Origin: Caenorhabditis remanei
Lineage: Eukaryota > Nematoda > Chromadorea > Rhabditida > Rhabditidae
Assembly: GCF_010183535.1 (NCBI RefSeq)
Contig: NC_071331.1
Span: 25,544,001-25,608,000 of the forward strand
Length of the DNA: 64,000 nt
Direction: 5' to 3'
Positions 24,432-36,900 of the stretch are shown here, piece by piece. The notes under the pieces are model-generated. The model was not told where the DNA came from and did not search any database. It saw only the letters and a program-made list of their open reading frames with translations. Each line of letters starts with the position of its first letter. The stretch's first letter is position 1. Made by a program: the position numbers and the translations under genes.

Positions 24432-24479
24432 TTTTCTGAAAACAAGTTTTATTGTTTCACACTTTATATTTAATCACAA

Positions 24480-24485
24480 AATAAA
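24480..24485 (+). terminator. Polyadenylation signal, right proline-rich gene
   Basis: AATAAA 49 bases after the stop codon, mirrored in the left copy. Confidence 0.6.
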
Positions 24486-24562
24486 TAACTGAACATTCAA
24501 AGCCACTTGCCTATAATACTTTCTATATTTTCTCGATCTACCAAATTATTTAAATTTCAGAA

Positions 24563-27025
24563 CTTTAATTTGTACATCGCTACACACAAACAGACCAGAA
24601 ACTTCCTAGAAATCTCCACGGTTTTACATTGCAAAATGGCACTTTCTAGAATATTTCAAAATTTCACAAAACTTGTCCTTAGTTCTCTCATCCCCCTCAA
24701 CCAGAATTTTCCATTCCGTTCTTACTTCTCCCAAACCGTGAATCCCATCCGGAAACTGACCGGGTCATGCCATTTTTAGCACCTATAGTGAGTGTTAACT
24801 TCATGTTCGTCGAGATGATATCATTTCTCCTAGGCATCTAGTTTCCTATTGTATCCTGTTAACACCCCTTCAAGTGTGACTTCCCAAAAACCCAAAACTC
24901 TCATGGCTGTTCGGAGAGAGAACTTAATAAATAACACCTCTACCCCAAATTGCGTCCGTTATCTTCGTTCCGTTGACTGCTGTATTGGTTATTCACTTAG
25001 TCCCGAGATACTTATCTCGTTACAGGTGTCAATTAATCGAACATGCGAAAATTGGTACCCCGTTTCGAGGTCATGTGTTCTTGAGAAGAGAGAATTGATC
25101 TTATCGGAAGGTTGGAGTTGAAATAGAAATTCGGAAGAAAATTTAGATGAATTTGAACGTAGGTACTGCGAGGAGTAAACAAGCAAGGGGGAAAAAAAGG
25201 TGAGGAAATTCGAGAAGTCCATAGTCATCGTCTTTCCATATATCGATATCTTATCACCTGGCGCGCCTTGGCCGCGTTTGAAGTCCAAAAAAATAGTCCC
25301 CCACTCTCTCCCCGTTCCAAGTGTGCAAACAGAGAATGGAACATTTGAATTCAAACTCAAACCATCTCCCCTCTTTCTCTGTATCATCAAAAGATGTGAC
25401 TAACCAGTTCCGACTCCCAATCAGAAGGGGAGAGTGATGATACCATTTGTCATCTTCTCGTGGTGGTGGTGCCAGGTACTTGAACAAATATGGAGAAAAA
25501 GATGAGAGGAATTTAAAAAACTATTGGAGTGTTTTGGAACAAGTGGTAACGGAGTAGAGTCGCCCGTCTCCAAGAGCTCTAGGTTACGAACTCCGACATG
25601 TTTGCCGCTCGTTTTCTCAAATACTAGGTCTCAAGGGAAAAAAACTCCATATATAATTGGAATCAGCGTTTTCTCAGCTTTCCAATAATATAGGTCACTA
25701 ACCATATCTCTAAACTGAGTTCGTGATCTTCCTTAGTAAGAAAACCCCGGTTAAAAAATGAGGAGGGCTTTGTCATTTCGAGATTTTCAAAAGTTTCAAT
25801 TTGTCTGAAAAATTCATTGTACAAAGTCAGTTTGGTCCCCCCCCCCCCCATCTTCATTTCCTTCCTTACTCAGTTGATTCAAAAAATCTCAATTTCTTCT
25901 TTAACCCCAATTACCCCCTTCTCCCGTTTCCTGACCACTTCCGTCTCACTTGTCACAAAATCCACCTGCCTGTCATTTATCCTAGACATACCTGACTCGC
26001 TACACGTGGAACTGTCTGAAAGACGTGAAAATGTGTGTAGATCGAATTTGCAGCGGGACGGGGGCAAAGAGGTTAATTGGTGTCATCGACTCGAGAGAAA
26101 TCAAGAGAGAAATGCCACCTGTTGCGGGAGAGGGATAGTAGATCAAAAATATTCTTTATTTTTCGTGTTTTTTTAAAAGGTTTGCAGACTAATTTTTGTG
26201 GTATTTATTATCTTCAATTGAAAAAGTAGGGTTTTTGATAGTTTTCGGACAGTGCTACAGAATTGATTACTTTCAACCATTTAGTTTCTGCTCATTTCCA
26301 AAAGTTTTCAAGCAATTTTCAGCCTTTTCCGTATACTTGTTCAGTACGGTTGAGTTTGTCAAACGCTAATTGAAAATCCGTTTTCAACTAATGTCAGTCC
26401 ACACTTTCCAATAAGTATACTCTCAGGAGACTTGTCAAAAATCGAGCCGGCCCGGTCGGTCTGGATCCGAATATGGGAACTTATTTTTTAAGAAAATTTT
26501 TCTAAATTTTTATAAATTTCAGTGTAAAACTGCTTAAAATACCTTTTTTATTGAAATTAGTCAAAATTTTTAGGTCGAGACTAGACATTTTAGTCAAAGA
26601 CTAGACTTTTAAAAAAATCGAAAATTTTCTAAAATTTCCTAATTTTTGTTCAAAACTATCCAGGCCGGACCGAAAATAAGTTTGATTTCGGGCCGGCTCG
26701 GTCCGTGACAAGTCTGACTTTCAGCGATGGTGAGCTAACTTTGATTTGACCTTGTCATGCCTCGTTTCCGGTTTCTAAGGAGGGGCCATACAAAAAAGTT
26801 GTCAACTACAAAATTTTAATTTTTCGATTTTAGACGACTTGGTAACTTGTGGGACCATCATAACTTCTTGAGTACAGCCAATGCATTATTTTTGACTAAA
26901 ACTTCATAATTTCTGTCTTTCCCATTCTTTCTCTTTTCTTTGGCATCCCAAACCCTTCCCAACCCTTCCAGTCTTAAAACATCCTTCTCTTACCCAGGTA
27001 CCATATAAGACTCGACGTGTGAAAG
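24563..27025. other. Intergenic stretch, no gene seen
   Basis: Open frames are short and unconvincing. Contains a C13 homopolymer (25837-25849), part of a dispersed repeat also found near 21650-21900 (AAAACGCTGATTCCAA), and a palindromic element at 26428-26715. Confidence 0.5.
26428..26715. repeat. Palindromic element (AGACTTGTCA...GGCCCGG family), copy 1
   Basis: Left end AGACTTGTCAAAAATCGAG followed by CCGGCCCGG; right end is the near complement ending GACAAGTCT. The AT-rich centre also folds back. Three further copies are at 27743-27978, 40145-40381 and about 42808-43045. Confidence 0.7.
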
Positions 27026-27295
27026 ATGTCATCTGTACAAACAGGAGATTATCCAACATCCGCTAGCACCTCTCCATTGTATATCTGGAAGTGAGAATCT
27101 CTTTCTGTTTTCTTTTCTCCCTATCTCATCTCATTACTTTTTATGAGAATGTGAAATGGAATTTACTCAACCTTTGTTCCAAAGAGGTGAATTTCAAAAA
27201 AGTGTTGACTATGGCGATAAGGAAATGTCATCTCTAGTAGACTGGCACCTGAATTGACACAAAAAGTGTAGAAGGAGAAATAGTGTTGCATATAT

Positions 27296-27312
27296 CCCCC
27301 CCCCCCCCCCCC
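27296..27312. repeat. Run of 17 C residues
   Basis: Uninterrupted C17 (G17 on minus). Long G tracts in Caenorhabditis can form G-quadruplexes and are deletion-prone when the DOG-1/FANCJ helicase is missing. Confidence 0.8.
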
Positions 27313-27742
27313 ATTAACAGCTGCCCAATATCAATACGCAACACTTCCCGTCCTGTCGCCTATTCACGTAACCTCCGGAAACAAAAACATAATATTGTGA
27401 AGTTTGTATCAGGAAATGTAAGGTCACATATTGCATTGGACACAATGCATTTAGAGGAGGGGGAGTTGATAAGCTTGTTGGGGAAAGGGAATTCGGCAAG
27501 AACAATTTTTCGTTAGGCATTGAGACTGAATTTCAAAATATTCGACTCAAAAAATAGTCTTCTTGTGCCCCAAAACTGAATTTTTACATAACATCAGTTT
27601 TTATTCATTCTGGTAGATCATCACTTGGTTGAAAGACAGAGAAAAATCACAATTTTTGCATGGAACCTAGGTTTCTAAATTTACGAGCGTTTTGCAACCG
27701 ACCCATTTTATAACCTGACAAACTGTAAGAGCCTGTGAAAGG

Positions 27743-27978
27743 AGACTTGGCGAAAATTGGCCCGGGCCGGGCTGAACATTCTCTCGACCCGGACTATAAA
27801 ATGGGTTCTCATTTTTAACAATTTTTTCGAAACTTTACGAAAATTCAGAGTGATAGTGCTTAAATCAACAGAAATATTCTGTTTCGATTGAATTTTCAAT
27901 TTTTCGCAGGAAAGTAGACTTTTTCAGAAAAAGTTCAAAAAATTCAAATTTTGGTTCAAACCGGTCCGTGACAAGTCT
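27743..27978. repeat. Palindromic element (AGACTTG...GGCCCGG family), copy 2
   Basis: Begins AGACTTGGCGAAAATTGGCC and ends GGTCCGTGACAAGTCT, with a complementary AT-rich interior. Confidence 0.65.
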
Positions 27979-30900
27979 GTAAGAAAGTGAGCCTTTAATA
28001 ATGCTTATAGCTATTTTTCGTTTTTAAAACCCGATCCTCCTTTTAATTGCCATCAAATAGATTTCAAAATCTCAAATTTTTAAATGGTGGGGTTTCAAAT
28101 AGTCTCTGTTTGGGCGCTCACCCATTTCAGTTTTTTTTAAACTCCCACCTAATTCAAACCATTTTGATCTTTTAACCTTCTTCTCCTTCTTCAAGCGTCT
28201 CATTTTCAGAAATCCCCTTTGGTTCACTTCAAACCCTTTAATCTTACCCTTTTCTTACCGTGTCAAACACATGGCGCCACCGTCCGTCTTACCTTCTTTT
28301 AGACCGCCCATACCCCCCGTATCTCCCTTTTTGTCTCATTTTGTCTCATTTAGCCCCCCCCCCTCTCACCTCTTTTTAAACTGCCATTGGCCTTTTTTGT
28401 CCTCTTCATTCATTAACCGGAAACAAGTGATTCAAGAGGGTCCTCTCACTCGAGAATTCAGACACATTCTGATGCACACATTGTCTTTTTTTGAGGGGTC
28501 TTGACCCATTTAGTGTAATTTTTTGTGAAGAGATAGAGAGACTTGATTGCATAATGTAGTATTAGCAATAGAGTGGATTAATCACACGAAAGTGTTCCGA
28601 CCCAATTGCGTCAGCATGTTCGGGTAGTTTTGAAAAGATGATGATATGATTTGTTTGAATAGGATTTGTGACATTGGTGTAAATTTTTCTGGAATAACTG
28701 TTTGAATGTAAAAATTGTCATTGTGAGGTCTGACCAGCCTGTTGTCAAATAGTTTAAATGTTCCGCCACATTCACAGGGTCATATTTAGTCCATATGAAT
28801 TCAAATTTAAAAAAAAACTGGAAATCTCGTAAATCATTTGACAGGCTGCAAATTGAGTCGCCACTTAGCCAAGTCGCGTTTTTATAGCAGAAAAATACAA
28901 ACTTTTGGATTTAAAAAAAATTTCGCACTAAATTTACGACCCTGTGCACATTTTGTTCCATTTGTCCTAGGAACTCCCAATCATATACTCCGCCTTGTCA
29001 TCGAGTCCCTCGTATTCTCTCCAACTTTTCATCTTCTCTTTGAACTAAGACCCTCCTTCAAAAACTCTATCCCTTGGGGTCATCTTACTAGTTAGTTCGT
29101 TTCGAAAGTTGTAATCGTCTTTTTCCCTTTTCGCTACTAAATTTCATCCATCATTTAGTGTTAGTGTAGAGAGCAGCTGTCAACAACAACAACAATTTTT
29201 GACTTTTTTGCTTAATTTTCAGCATTCTAGGTCCCTTTATCTTGTGAGATAAAAATATTTTATGCATTTCTTATTACCCCGCAATTACCTCTCCTCCCAT
29301 CAAATCGAATTACTCAATCTCTGTTTTGATAGGCATCCCCCCCCACTACTCACTTAAAAAGTGTCTCCAAACGTTTACCAGTTGCGTATGCATCTTCATG
29401 CCTTAATTGGCGGGTTCAACGGTCATTTGAACGTGCCGCCCATCCTTAATTGTTGGAGAGGAGTCGCCCCTGCTGCTGCCAACTTGCATCTCCATTCACG
29501 CCTTCCATCGCTCGCCGCAATCTTTTAGAAAACTGTCTAAATTGACTGTCAACTCAATTGGAGGCTAAGTAAGGTTGACTTCATAGGCGGTGCATTTGTT
29601 TTGGTAGATCATAGGTGAAAAGAGGCTTTTAATCGCATCTTTTATTTTTTGTTCACCCATACAGCAAACGTTGACTTACCTTACCGCAAAAATGTCACGG
29701 AGCAGTTCAGTGTGGGCCCTGGATTTACTGCTCTCCATCTAAATAATAATTTTTGAACCCCTCACCATCCTAACTCCCCTTTCAACACCACAATGATCTC
29801 TTGAACCTCTTTCTCAGAAGTCACTCTTCCCATCTAATCTCATACCCTTTTCCCCCAACTTGTTCTCATCCTCATGTCAACCATCCCTCTCTGCCATTCA
29901 CCGGAACTGTGTTCTTACTAATCTCTCTCCCATATGCGCGAGAATATCCTTTCATCTCCTCTCTTGTCGACAACCCGACAATTAACATGACTTCCGTCTC
30001 TCTCTATCTCAGAGTAGAATAAAAAAGGAAGAGCGGCACCAATTATACATATCTGTAGCTCAATCGCATAGCTCAATCTACTGAAAGAGATGAGTGTTTG
30101 TATTCGAGATTGCGTCAATTCGTTCCTTATACGCCCAATCTAATTGAGTGGATGTGCCGGATGGCAAGTGTGTGTGTATTTCTAATGTTGACACGGTTAT
30201 GGCGCAATGGTGTCGCCAACTCTTTCATCTTACCTCAAAATGGTATATACTGTAATATGTGGAACAGATGGTTATGGGGTAGAGGGGGGAGATACGGTAA
30301 TCCGAGATTTGAACAGAATTTGTTCAAAAATCTTTTTTTTGATTAACCGGGGGCCTAAAAACTCTAACTAAAATTTTAAGCTATCCCTGGTCTAACCATG
30401 GAATTTTAACCATTTTTCTGGCATAATTATCTTCCCAGGAACCCTTTTAGTCACGTCGCTTACCGCACCCTTAACCATATCTCCCCCTGACACGTTTCTG
30501 TTTCTCATCCATCACCAACTTATCGAAAAGTAATAAGTTAAACACTTCTCCTAATTTCCATGTCGATTGTTGATGTATCGGTGTGTAAGTCGTCGTGTCG
30601 GGAGTTCATGACCTCATCCATCAAAGTGTACTTGGCAGGGACACCTGTGTCTTGACTATTCTCGACTATTTTTGTAGTTTTCAAGGTCTTATTAATTTTT
30701 TTTTTGGTTTTTGTGGGCGGAGTTTATAGTACGGTTAGAATACATGGCTTGAGATGAGTTTTGCCAAAATTAAATACGAATGTTTTCTGATAGTCTCAGG
30801 ACTTTGTGGGCGGAGCTTAAATATTGGTCGAAGCCGTGAGATCAATTTCGACCAATATCTCATATATATCTTTGACTTTTCGGAGGAATTTGACAAAAAT

Positions 30901-31977
30901 CTTAAACGTTTACTCAAAATTTTGCGCTAAATTTAGATTTCTGAGTTTTAAAGCTCCGCCCACATGGCATTTGTGTTAAGGCCAAAGATTAGGTTTTTAG
31001 ATCCAGATTTAAATTTAAAACTTTTCCATTTCATAACATTCTTTACCTCCCAGCCGCTTTGCACTTTTTCCCACCGCCCAGACTCATATATTTCTATATT
31101 TCCTCATCATCCTCCTTAAGACAACAACTGTTACCCTCCACCCATGTTTCCGTGTTTCACAAAATGTGGTTAGGGGGGCTAATAATTCAAAAATATGGGC
31201 ATTTTGCGTATGTCTGCTAGGGGACCACACACGCAACACAAGTAAATTAACTTGTCAAAAAGAGAGTGGGGCGCTCAGCAGTTTCGAAAATTATATGTAC
31301 ATGTATACGAAAATTGACTTTTTCTATCCGTTTTGTTCTCTCACTTATTTTTTGAGTAGACAAAAGAATAGACACCCCACCACCCACGGCGACACCATCA
31401 TAAATCTGAGAAAGTGGGTCTGAATTGAATTCGTGTCGCCTCTATTAGATGCTTATCATCTTCAGAATGTCTCGTTGGGGAGAGAAAGGGTTCACATTTG
31501 TTTCTTTTGGAATCTTTTTTGGAGGTCGTCACTCATGGTACTCCTCGACCACTATTTCGTTGTGATTCGAAATCACACTCCCAAGATTTGTACTTTAGAA
31601 AGAAAGACAAAAAACGACAATATTTCGTGTTATGAGAATTGTGAGGGGTACCTCCGGCGCGTTTTTTTTTCTGTCGGAGAGGTGTTTGTTACCAATTTTG
31701 GCCATTTTCGACAAAAAATTGTCTAAAATTAGTTCCCAACTAGAATCCTTAGTTTTTACCGATAACCGAACATTAAGTTATATAGAAGCTTTTTGTGGGC
31801 GGCTGAATTTCCAGAAGCGAATAACTTTGGCTACTCGAAAAAATGGTAAATATTTAATTTTGGGCTTAAATATTTATATTAGTGTATAGTTCAACCAGCC
31901 TATCTGCCTCGCCTTCGGCGATTCAGTCGGCTGGCCTCTCCTAATTCACGTGGCCACCTTCTCTCAAACGTGCCCGC

Positions 31978-32055
31978 ATGGCCGAGTGGTCTAAAGCGGC
32001 TGTCGCTGTCCAAAGCACGCTAGTTCGGTTTTGCCCGCTGGCTCAGTTTCTCTTC
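31978..32055 (+). ncRNA. Decayed tRNA-like sequence (Ser/Leu type)
   Basis: GCCCGCATGGCCGAGTGGTC has the acceptor start and a perfect A-box of a Ser- or Leu-type tRNA. The downstream AGTTCGGTTTT is a poor B-box and the 3' arm (GCCCGCT) does not pair with the 5' acceptor strand. Best read as a tRNA pseudogene or tRNA-derived repeat. Confidence 0.35.
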
Positions 32056-32136
32056 TCTTTCCAAAACCGTTGCGGACAGTGCCTCAGACAGACAGACAAA
32101 CACCACTTGTCTTTTATATATAAGAATGATATTAGA

Positions 32137-32288
32137 ACTCTATTTTTGTAGTTGACACCTTTTTGTTGGATGCCTTCGAAGATAGATATCTCTCGTGAAA
32201 CACTTTCGAGTGGAGAAAAAATGGAATAGAGATATCTGTTTTGGAAGGATTCCTTCAAAAAAGGAATCAACTACAAAAATAGAGCTCT
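32137..32288. repeat. Foldback element with CAACTACAAAAATAGAGCT ends
   Basis: The left end is the complement of the right end (CTCTATTTTTGTAGTTGAC versus CAACTACAAAAATAGAG). Copies of the same end sequence are common in the introns of ipmk-1. Confidence 0.6.
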
Positions 32289-32989
32289 AGCACTGGATTA
32301 CAGATTCATTTAAAAATTTAAGCCCGTAATAAAATTCTTACTCTTTTCTCAAGTAGCCAAAGTTGGCTATGTTGATATTTCGGTAGCCGCTACTGAATGC
32401 CCCCTTCATATCTCTATCCTGAGCCATATCTAATTTCCAACACCCTCCACACCTGTCCGGTGGTGCAGATGGCCAAGCGGCTCTTCTTATGTAAAAAGGG
32501 TAAATTTGCGTTGATTTGTTACTGATAACTTGTACAAATAGGCGGTGGTCACTCATGGCCAGAAGTTGTAAATCTCTTTAGTACTTCCGGCACACACACA
32601 CACCTTTGAAGATAAATAGATGCCTTTTGGTAGATTACTGTCGATGGGGACAGGTGTTTGGAGAGAGAACCTTTAAACTTACTTTTTGACTCATACTAAC
32701 CTAAAAGGGTGAAATCGTATAGTGGATACTCCCGTTTACTCCTGAATAGTTGGGAGAGGTGACAAACAATGACGTGGCGGGTGCAGGTATCCTGGGGCCA
32801 GCTTATTAGTCTTTTTTAGAATTGGGTTAGTTAGTTAGTTACTGTTTTTTCATAACTAACGTGTTATTGGAAGAATGGTGAAAATGGATGTCCGTTGGTT
32901 TAAGACACTTGGGTTAGCTCTCTTGTTATTTAAATTTTAACAAAAATAGTCTTAACAAATATATTTTTATTTTTTAATACTTGCGACTG

Positions 32990-33262
32990 GGCCAGCGCGT
33001 AACTCTCTTGATAAGCAATATTATGAACTGAAAATATACAAAAATGTAGATCTCGACGAGCTCTATATTTATGATTTACTACGGACCGGATGGGTAGTCG
33101 TTAAAACGGGAGCAAGTGCCGAAAAAAAGCAAAAATTGTCAAAAAAGCAATTTTGGTAAGGCCATCGGCACGTTTACGAATAGCCATCCGGTCCGTAGTA
33201 GGTCACGTATATAGAACTTGCCGAGATCTACGTTTTGATATGTTTTTCAGCTCATATTCGGC
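32990..33262. repeat. Palindromic element (GAGCTGAAAAATATA family), copy 3
   Basis: Left part has CGCGTAACTC, TATGAACTGAAAATATACAA and GTAGATCTCGACGAG. The right part has the complements, ending GTTTTTCAGCTCATA. The centre has ACGGACCGGATGG and its complement CCATCCGGTCCGT. Confidence 0.6.
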
Positions 33263-33992
33263 TCCGGTTTGCAAATATGATTTGTTTTCCATCGATGAGT
33301 TTCAAATGAGCTTCTTCTAGCCTATGCCATTATCAGAACTATTAGGCCAGCACGAGTTTTAACCAATTTTTTATGAAATTCACAGATTTTGATATTATTT
33401 TGGATATCATTATCATTGGAAGATTTGTAGTGAACTGACAATTTTTATAATTAAAGCAATTAAATGTATCACATCACATCATGAATAAACTTCTATGTTG
33501 GTCTTAAATTTTGTTGAAAATTTTGAAAATTCAATTTTCAGTATTTTTGATTCCTCGGTTTAGACACCTTTCAATTTTTGCACACAGCTCTCACCTTGAA
33601 GACTTTTCTCCGAATTCATTAGGTTTCTCAACCCATTTCTTGTTTTTCTATTTTTATGGTCCTACGGTAACAGGGTATATTTCTACGTCTGAAATCCAAT
33701 TTTCAACGTGAAATCACGATTTTTCACAATATTTTCAATTTTACTTCTTCATTTCTCTTCCCTCTCCCGTATCCCAATCAATGATTGCCGTTCTTTTTTA
33801 GGTCCAGCTGATCTCCCGCCATTCCTTCACCCTTTCACCCTCCCCACCCCTGACAGCCGTCTCGTCCTCCTCTTCTTCTCCCTCCTCCTCCACCCAGACA
33901 CCCCTTGAAGCTCCGCCCCCTCCCACCATAGAAGAGTGCCCGCCTCCAAGTGACTAGCATAAGGACTCAGTTTCCTACATATTCGATACGAG

Positions 33993-36900
33993 ATGACCTA
34001 CCTTGCCGTAGTGCTGAACGGACCAAAAGCCAAGAATGGCCGCAAAGTTTTCGACAGTTTTGTGGAGCAGAATCGACAAATGTTCTGGAATCGGTAAGCT
34101 TAATTTCTTTTTCTTTTTTTTAACTTATTTTCATTAAACTCTTTCTCTAATCACAAACTTTCCAGCGAGCTAACAGTAGCGTGCAACGCAATAACCTATA
34201 TGGGTTTCATGCGCCCTGGCACACTATTCATCGCCGGAGCTCCACAACAATTGGCAGTGTTCAAAGATGCATGGGCGAGACGCATCTTGAAACCGGCAAT
34301 GGGATACACAATCACATCGTTGGGTGAGTCATTTTGTATGAATGGGGATGGGGGAGCTTCCTTCTATTATAGTTATAGGGGCTTCTATTGTTTTAGATTT
34401 GTTAAAAAGGTAGCGGGGTACTGTAGCTCTTTTTTTTTCATAGTCAAAATTTGTGAGATTTAAGGGACCAAGTATTATAGCTCTTGGTGATGTGAGGAGA
34501 TCTGAGATCCTTGAAGATTTCAGAACAGGGACTATCTTATCGAACCTAATATTCCGACTATGCGGATTTCATTGTTGTAGTCAAAATAAGCAATGTCTTT
34601 CATCCCGGACGGAGTTATGCCTCACATTCTTTAGATTATTATCATTTCTGATTGCAAAAATGAAATCCACATTACCATACCTCATAAGTCATTTGTAACC
34701 TACCTCATCATCTTTTCCATCACCCACTCTTGTCTATCTGTCCATCCCCCCTCACCACTAATAGGATGCACCTGTCGCACCTAAAGAAAGTCATGTCACA
34801 TACATACAAATAGAAGAAAATTACCCGACAAGTAGATATAGAACAGGTGATCAATCCAACAAATCAAATTACAGGCGATCTTGGTGCGATTCAACAAGTC
34901 GAGCAAATGCATTTCGTCCCGCTTGGCGACGTGATTTGTGACGCCGTCGCCCAACTCAATCGGAACGGAATGGCCGCCACAGAGCAAGCGATCCGGCAAT
35001 ACGTGGCGAGACACTGTCCCCATGTTGCACCGCCCGGAATTGAGATGGTTAGTTAGTTAGTTTGCAGAGCAATTAGTAGGCAGATGTGTCGAGATTGGCA
35101 GATTTCCGGTTAGATTCAGTTAGAGGAAAGGTTTTAGGCTCAAAAGCCTAAAGGGGCGAAGCTGAGGCTTAGGCTTCAACTCCAAGTGTAAAGGGGCGGA
35201 GCTTAGGCTTAAACTCCAAGCGTAAGGAGGCGGAGCTTAGACTTAAGCTCAAACTCAATTTTCGATTTTTTCGTGATTTGCCAGTTTTTGTCCTTTTTAT
35301 AGGCATGATTTCGGCTATTTTTTTAAGTAGCCAAAAAACATTAACTTCCCTCTCCCAGATCTAGCATCTGTTCCCCTCCTAACTCATTCGCTCTTATGAT
35401 TTTACAACCTCTCCCCTTACCCTCTAATTTACGATTCTTCAGGTACGCCAGACGATCGCCTCTCTCCTCGCCACCGGATTCGTCTATAAAATGGCCGAGC
35501 ACTATTTTGTCTCAGTACCAACGAACTCGCCGATGCGGCCGCCCGGAGCCAAGCCAAAGCTTCCAACAACTTCCAAAAATACAGTGGAGTGTCAAACCGG
35601 GATGTCGATGATGGTAGCGACCACAGCCACCAAGGAGTCGTCCACGTCTTCTGACGATAATGTTCAAAGTCAGAATCAGAACCAAGGATGCTCCAAAAAA
35701 AGCCATAACAACAATCAGAGACGCAGTATCTTCGCCCGTTTATTCTCGCGTGGCATGAAGTCCCAACACATGATGCCATCAGCCTCCCCAGTAGTCGTCG
35801 GGTGCCAAACCAAGACCTACCCGATTTCATCGTCTCCTCCTGGTGTTCTGTTGCCGCCGGCTAAGAATAAGTAAGTTTTATATGGCAGATGCCTGGGGTC
35901 GTGTGAAACTAGGCTTCTGGGAAAAATCAAGACGCAATGGATTTCCATTGTCTTCTTTTCTTCTTTTCGCAGAAGATTCTCGTCTTTGTATTCCTGAAAG
36001 GGCGGCAAGATTAAGGTAACCGACTCCTTTGTTTAACAAGGTGTTAGTTGGGTTTTGCGGTAAGACACCCCGTTTGCCGTGTTGCGTGAGATCGAGGGTA
36101 TAGCTAGGGAATATTATGGGGAATAGGGGTCCAAAATTATTTGAATTTTCTGGAAACTTGTCTATAGACACATTCAAACACTCTTGTTTTGAAAACCATT
36201 AGCTCTTTTTATTTGAAAACTTCTGAAAGACTCACTGAGGAGATACGATGTTTTATATATTATTGGGAAACTGCGAAAATGCTGATTCTAAATATAAACT
36301 CAGTTTTTTTTCTGTAACATGAGGTTAACGTTTTGACCGGTGGAAAGTCAAATTCTAAACCTCGAGGGCAACATTGAGACACCCCATGTCTCTGCCTCCA
36401 TGAACTTCCATTGTCAGCCAAAATGACGTTCCAAGTACTCTTTCGACAGAAAAATTCCAAATATTTCATAAAAATCTTTTCAAAAACTTATTGTTTCAAC
36501 TTATAATATTTCAGTCCTGCAAGATTTGGCCTGAATTAGTTTTCCCAATTTTGATACAATCTTTTGTGCTCCTCGATTAATAAGAATCTCACATTTCTGC
36601 ACACACAAAGAAGGAACAAATACCTTTTTACAAGATTGCCACCATACATATATTGCGCCATTATATAATTGCATTAGCAACAGGAAACTCGATACGGTAG
36701 CCATCTCCGTCTGTCATGTTTGCGAGAGAGTTGCGCGAGAGAGAGAGCGGCATGATTCGTCCCTATAATTAGAATCATATGGTCCTTCCCCTATATACTT
36801 TCAACGCCTAATTAAAACCTTCGTTCTCTGCAGGTACCCGACTTATCATCACGATCTGAATGAGGAATGTCAACGGAAGAGCTATCCAAAGGAACAGTCG

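Larger units (their letters stand above)
23036..24562. repeat. Inverted duplication carrying the two proline-rich genes
   Basis: Arms of roughly 490-500 bp (about 23036-23533 and 24058-24562) are inverted copies that cover both exons, the intron, the 3' UTR and about 80 bases beyond the poly(A) signals, ending near CTACCAAATTATTT. The central 520 bases are not repeated, so it is a gene duplication with a spacer and not a simple palindrome. Confidence 0.8.
27091..33970. other. Large non-coding stretch before ham-1
   Basis: Either intergenic or one long 5' intron of ham-1. No supported exon inside. It is pyrimidine-rich with C runs (28354, 29337), several CAGGTG/CACCTG sites, two tRNA-like fragments (31978-32055, 32462-32490), a foldback element (32137-32288) and a palindromic repeat (32990-33262). 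Confidence 0.5.

Noticed and set aside
29405..29445. Possible microRNA-like hairpin with GGCGG...CCGCC arms
   Set aside because: Only two 5-bp paired blocks with a bulge; too short and unstable for a miRNA precursor.
31978..32055. Functional tRNA
   Set aside because: The 3' acceptor arm does not pair with the 5' arm and the B-box is poor, so only a tRNA-like relic is claimed.
35429..35830. 133-codon minus-strand open frame
   Set aside because: Antisense shadow of ham-1 exon 4, whose plus-strand reading matches the Storkhead family.
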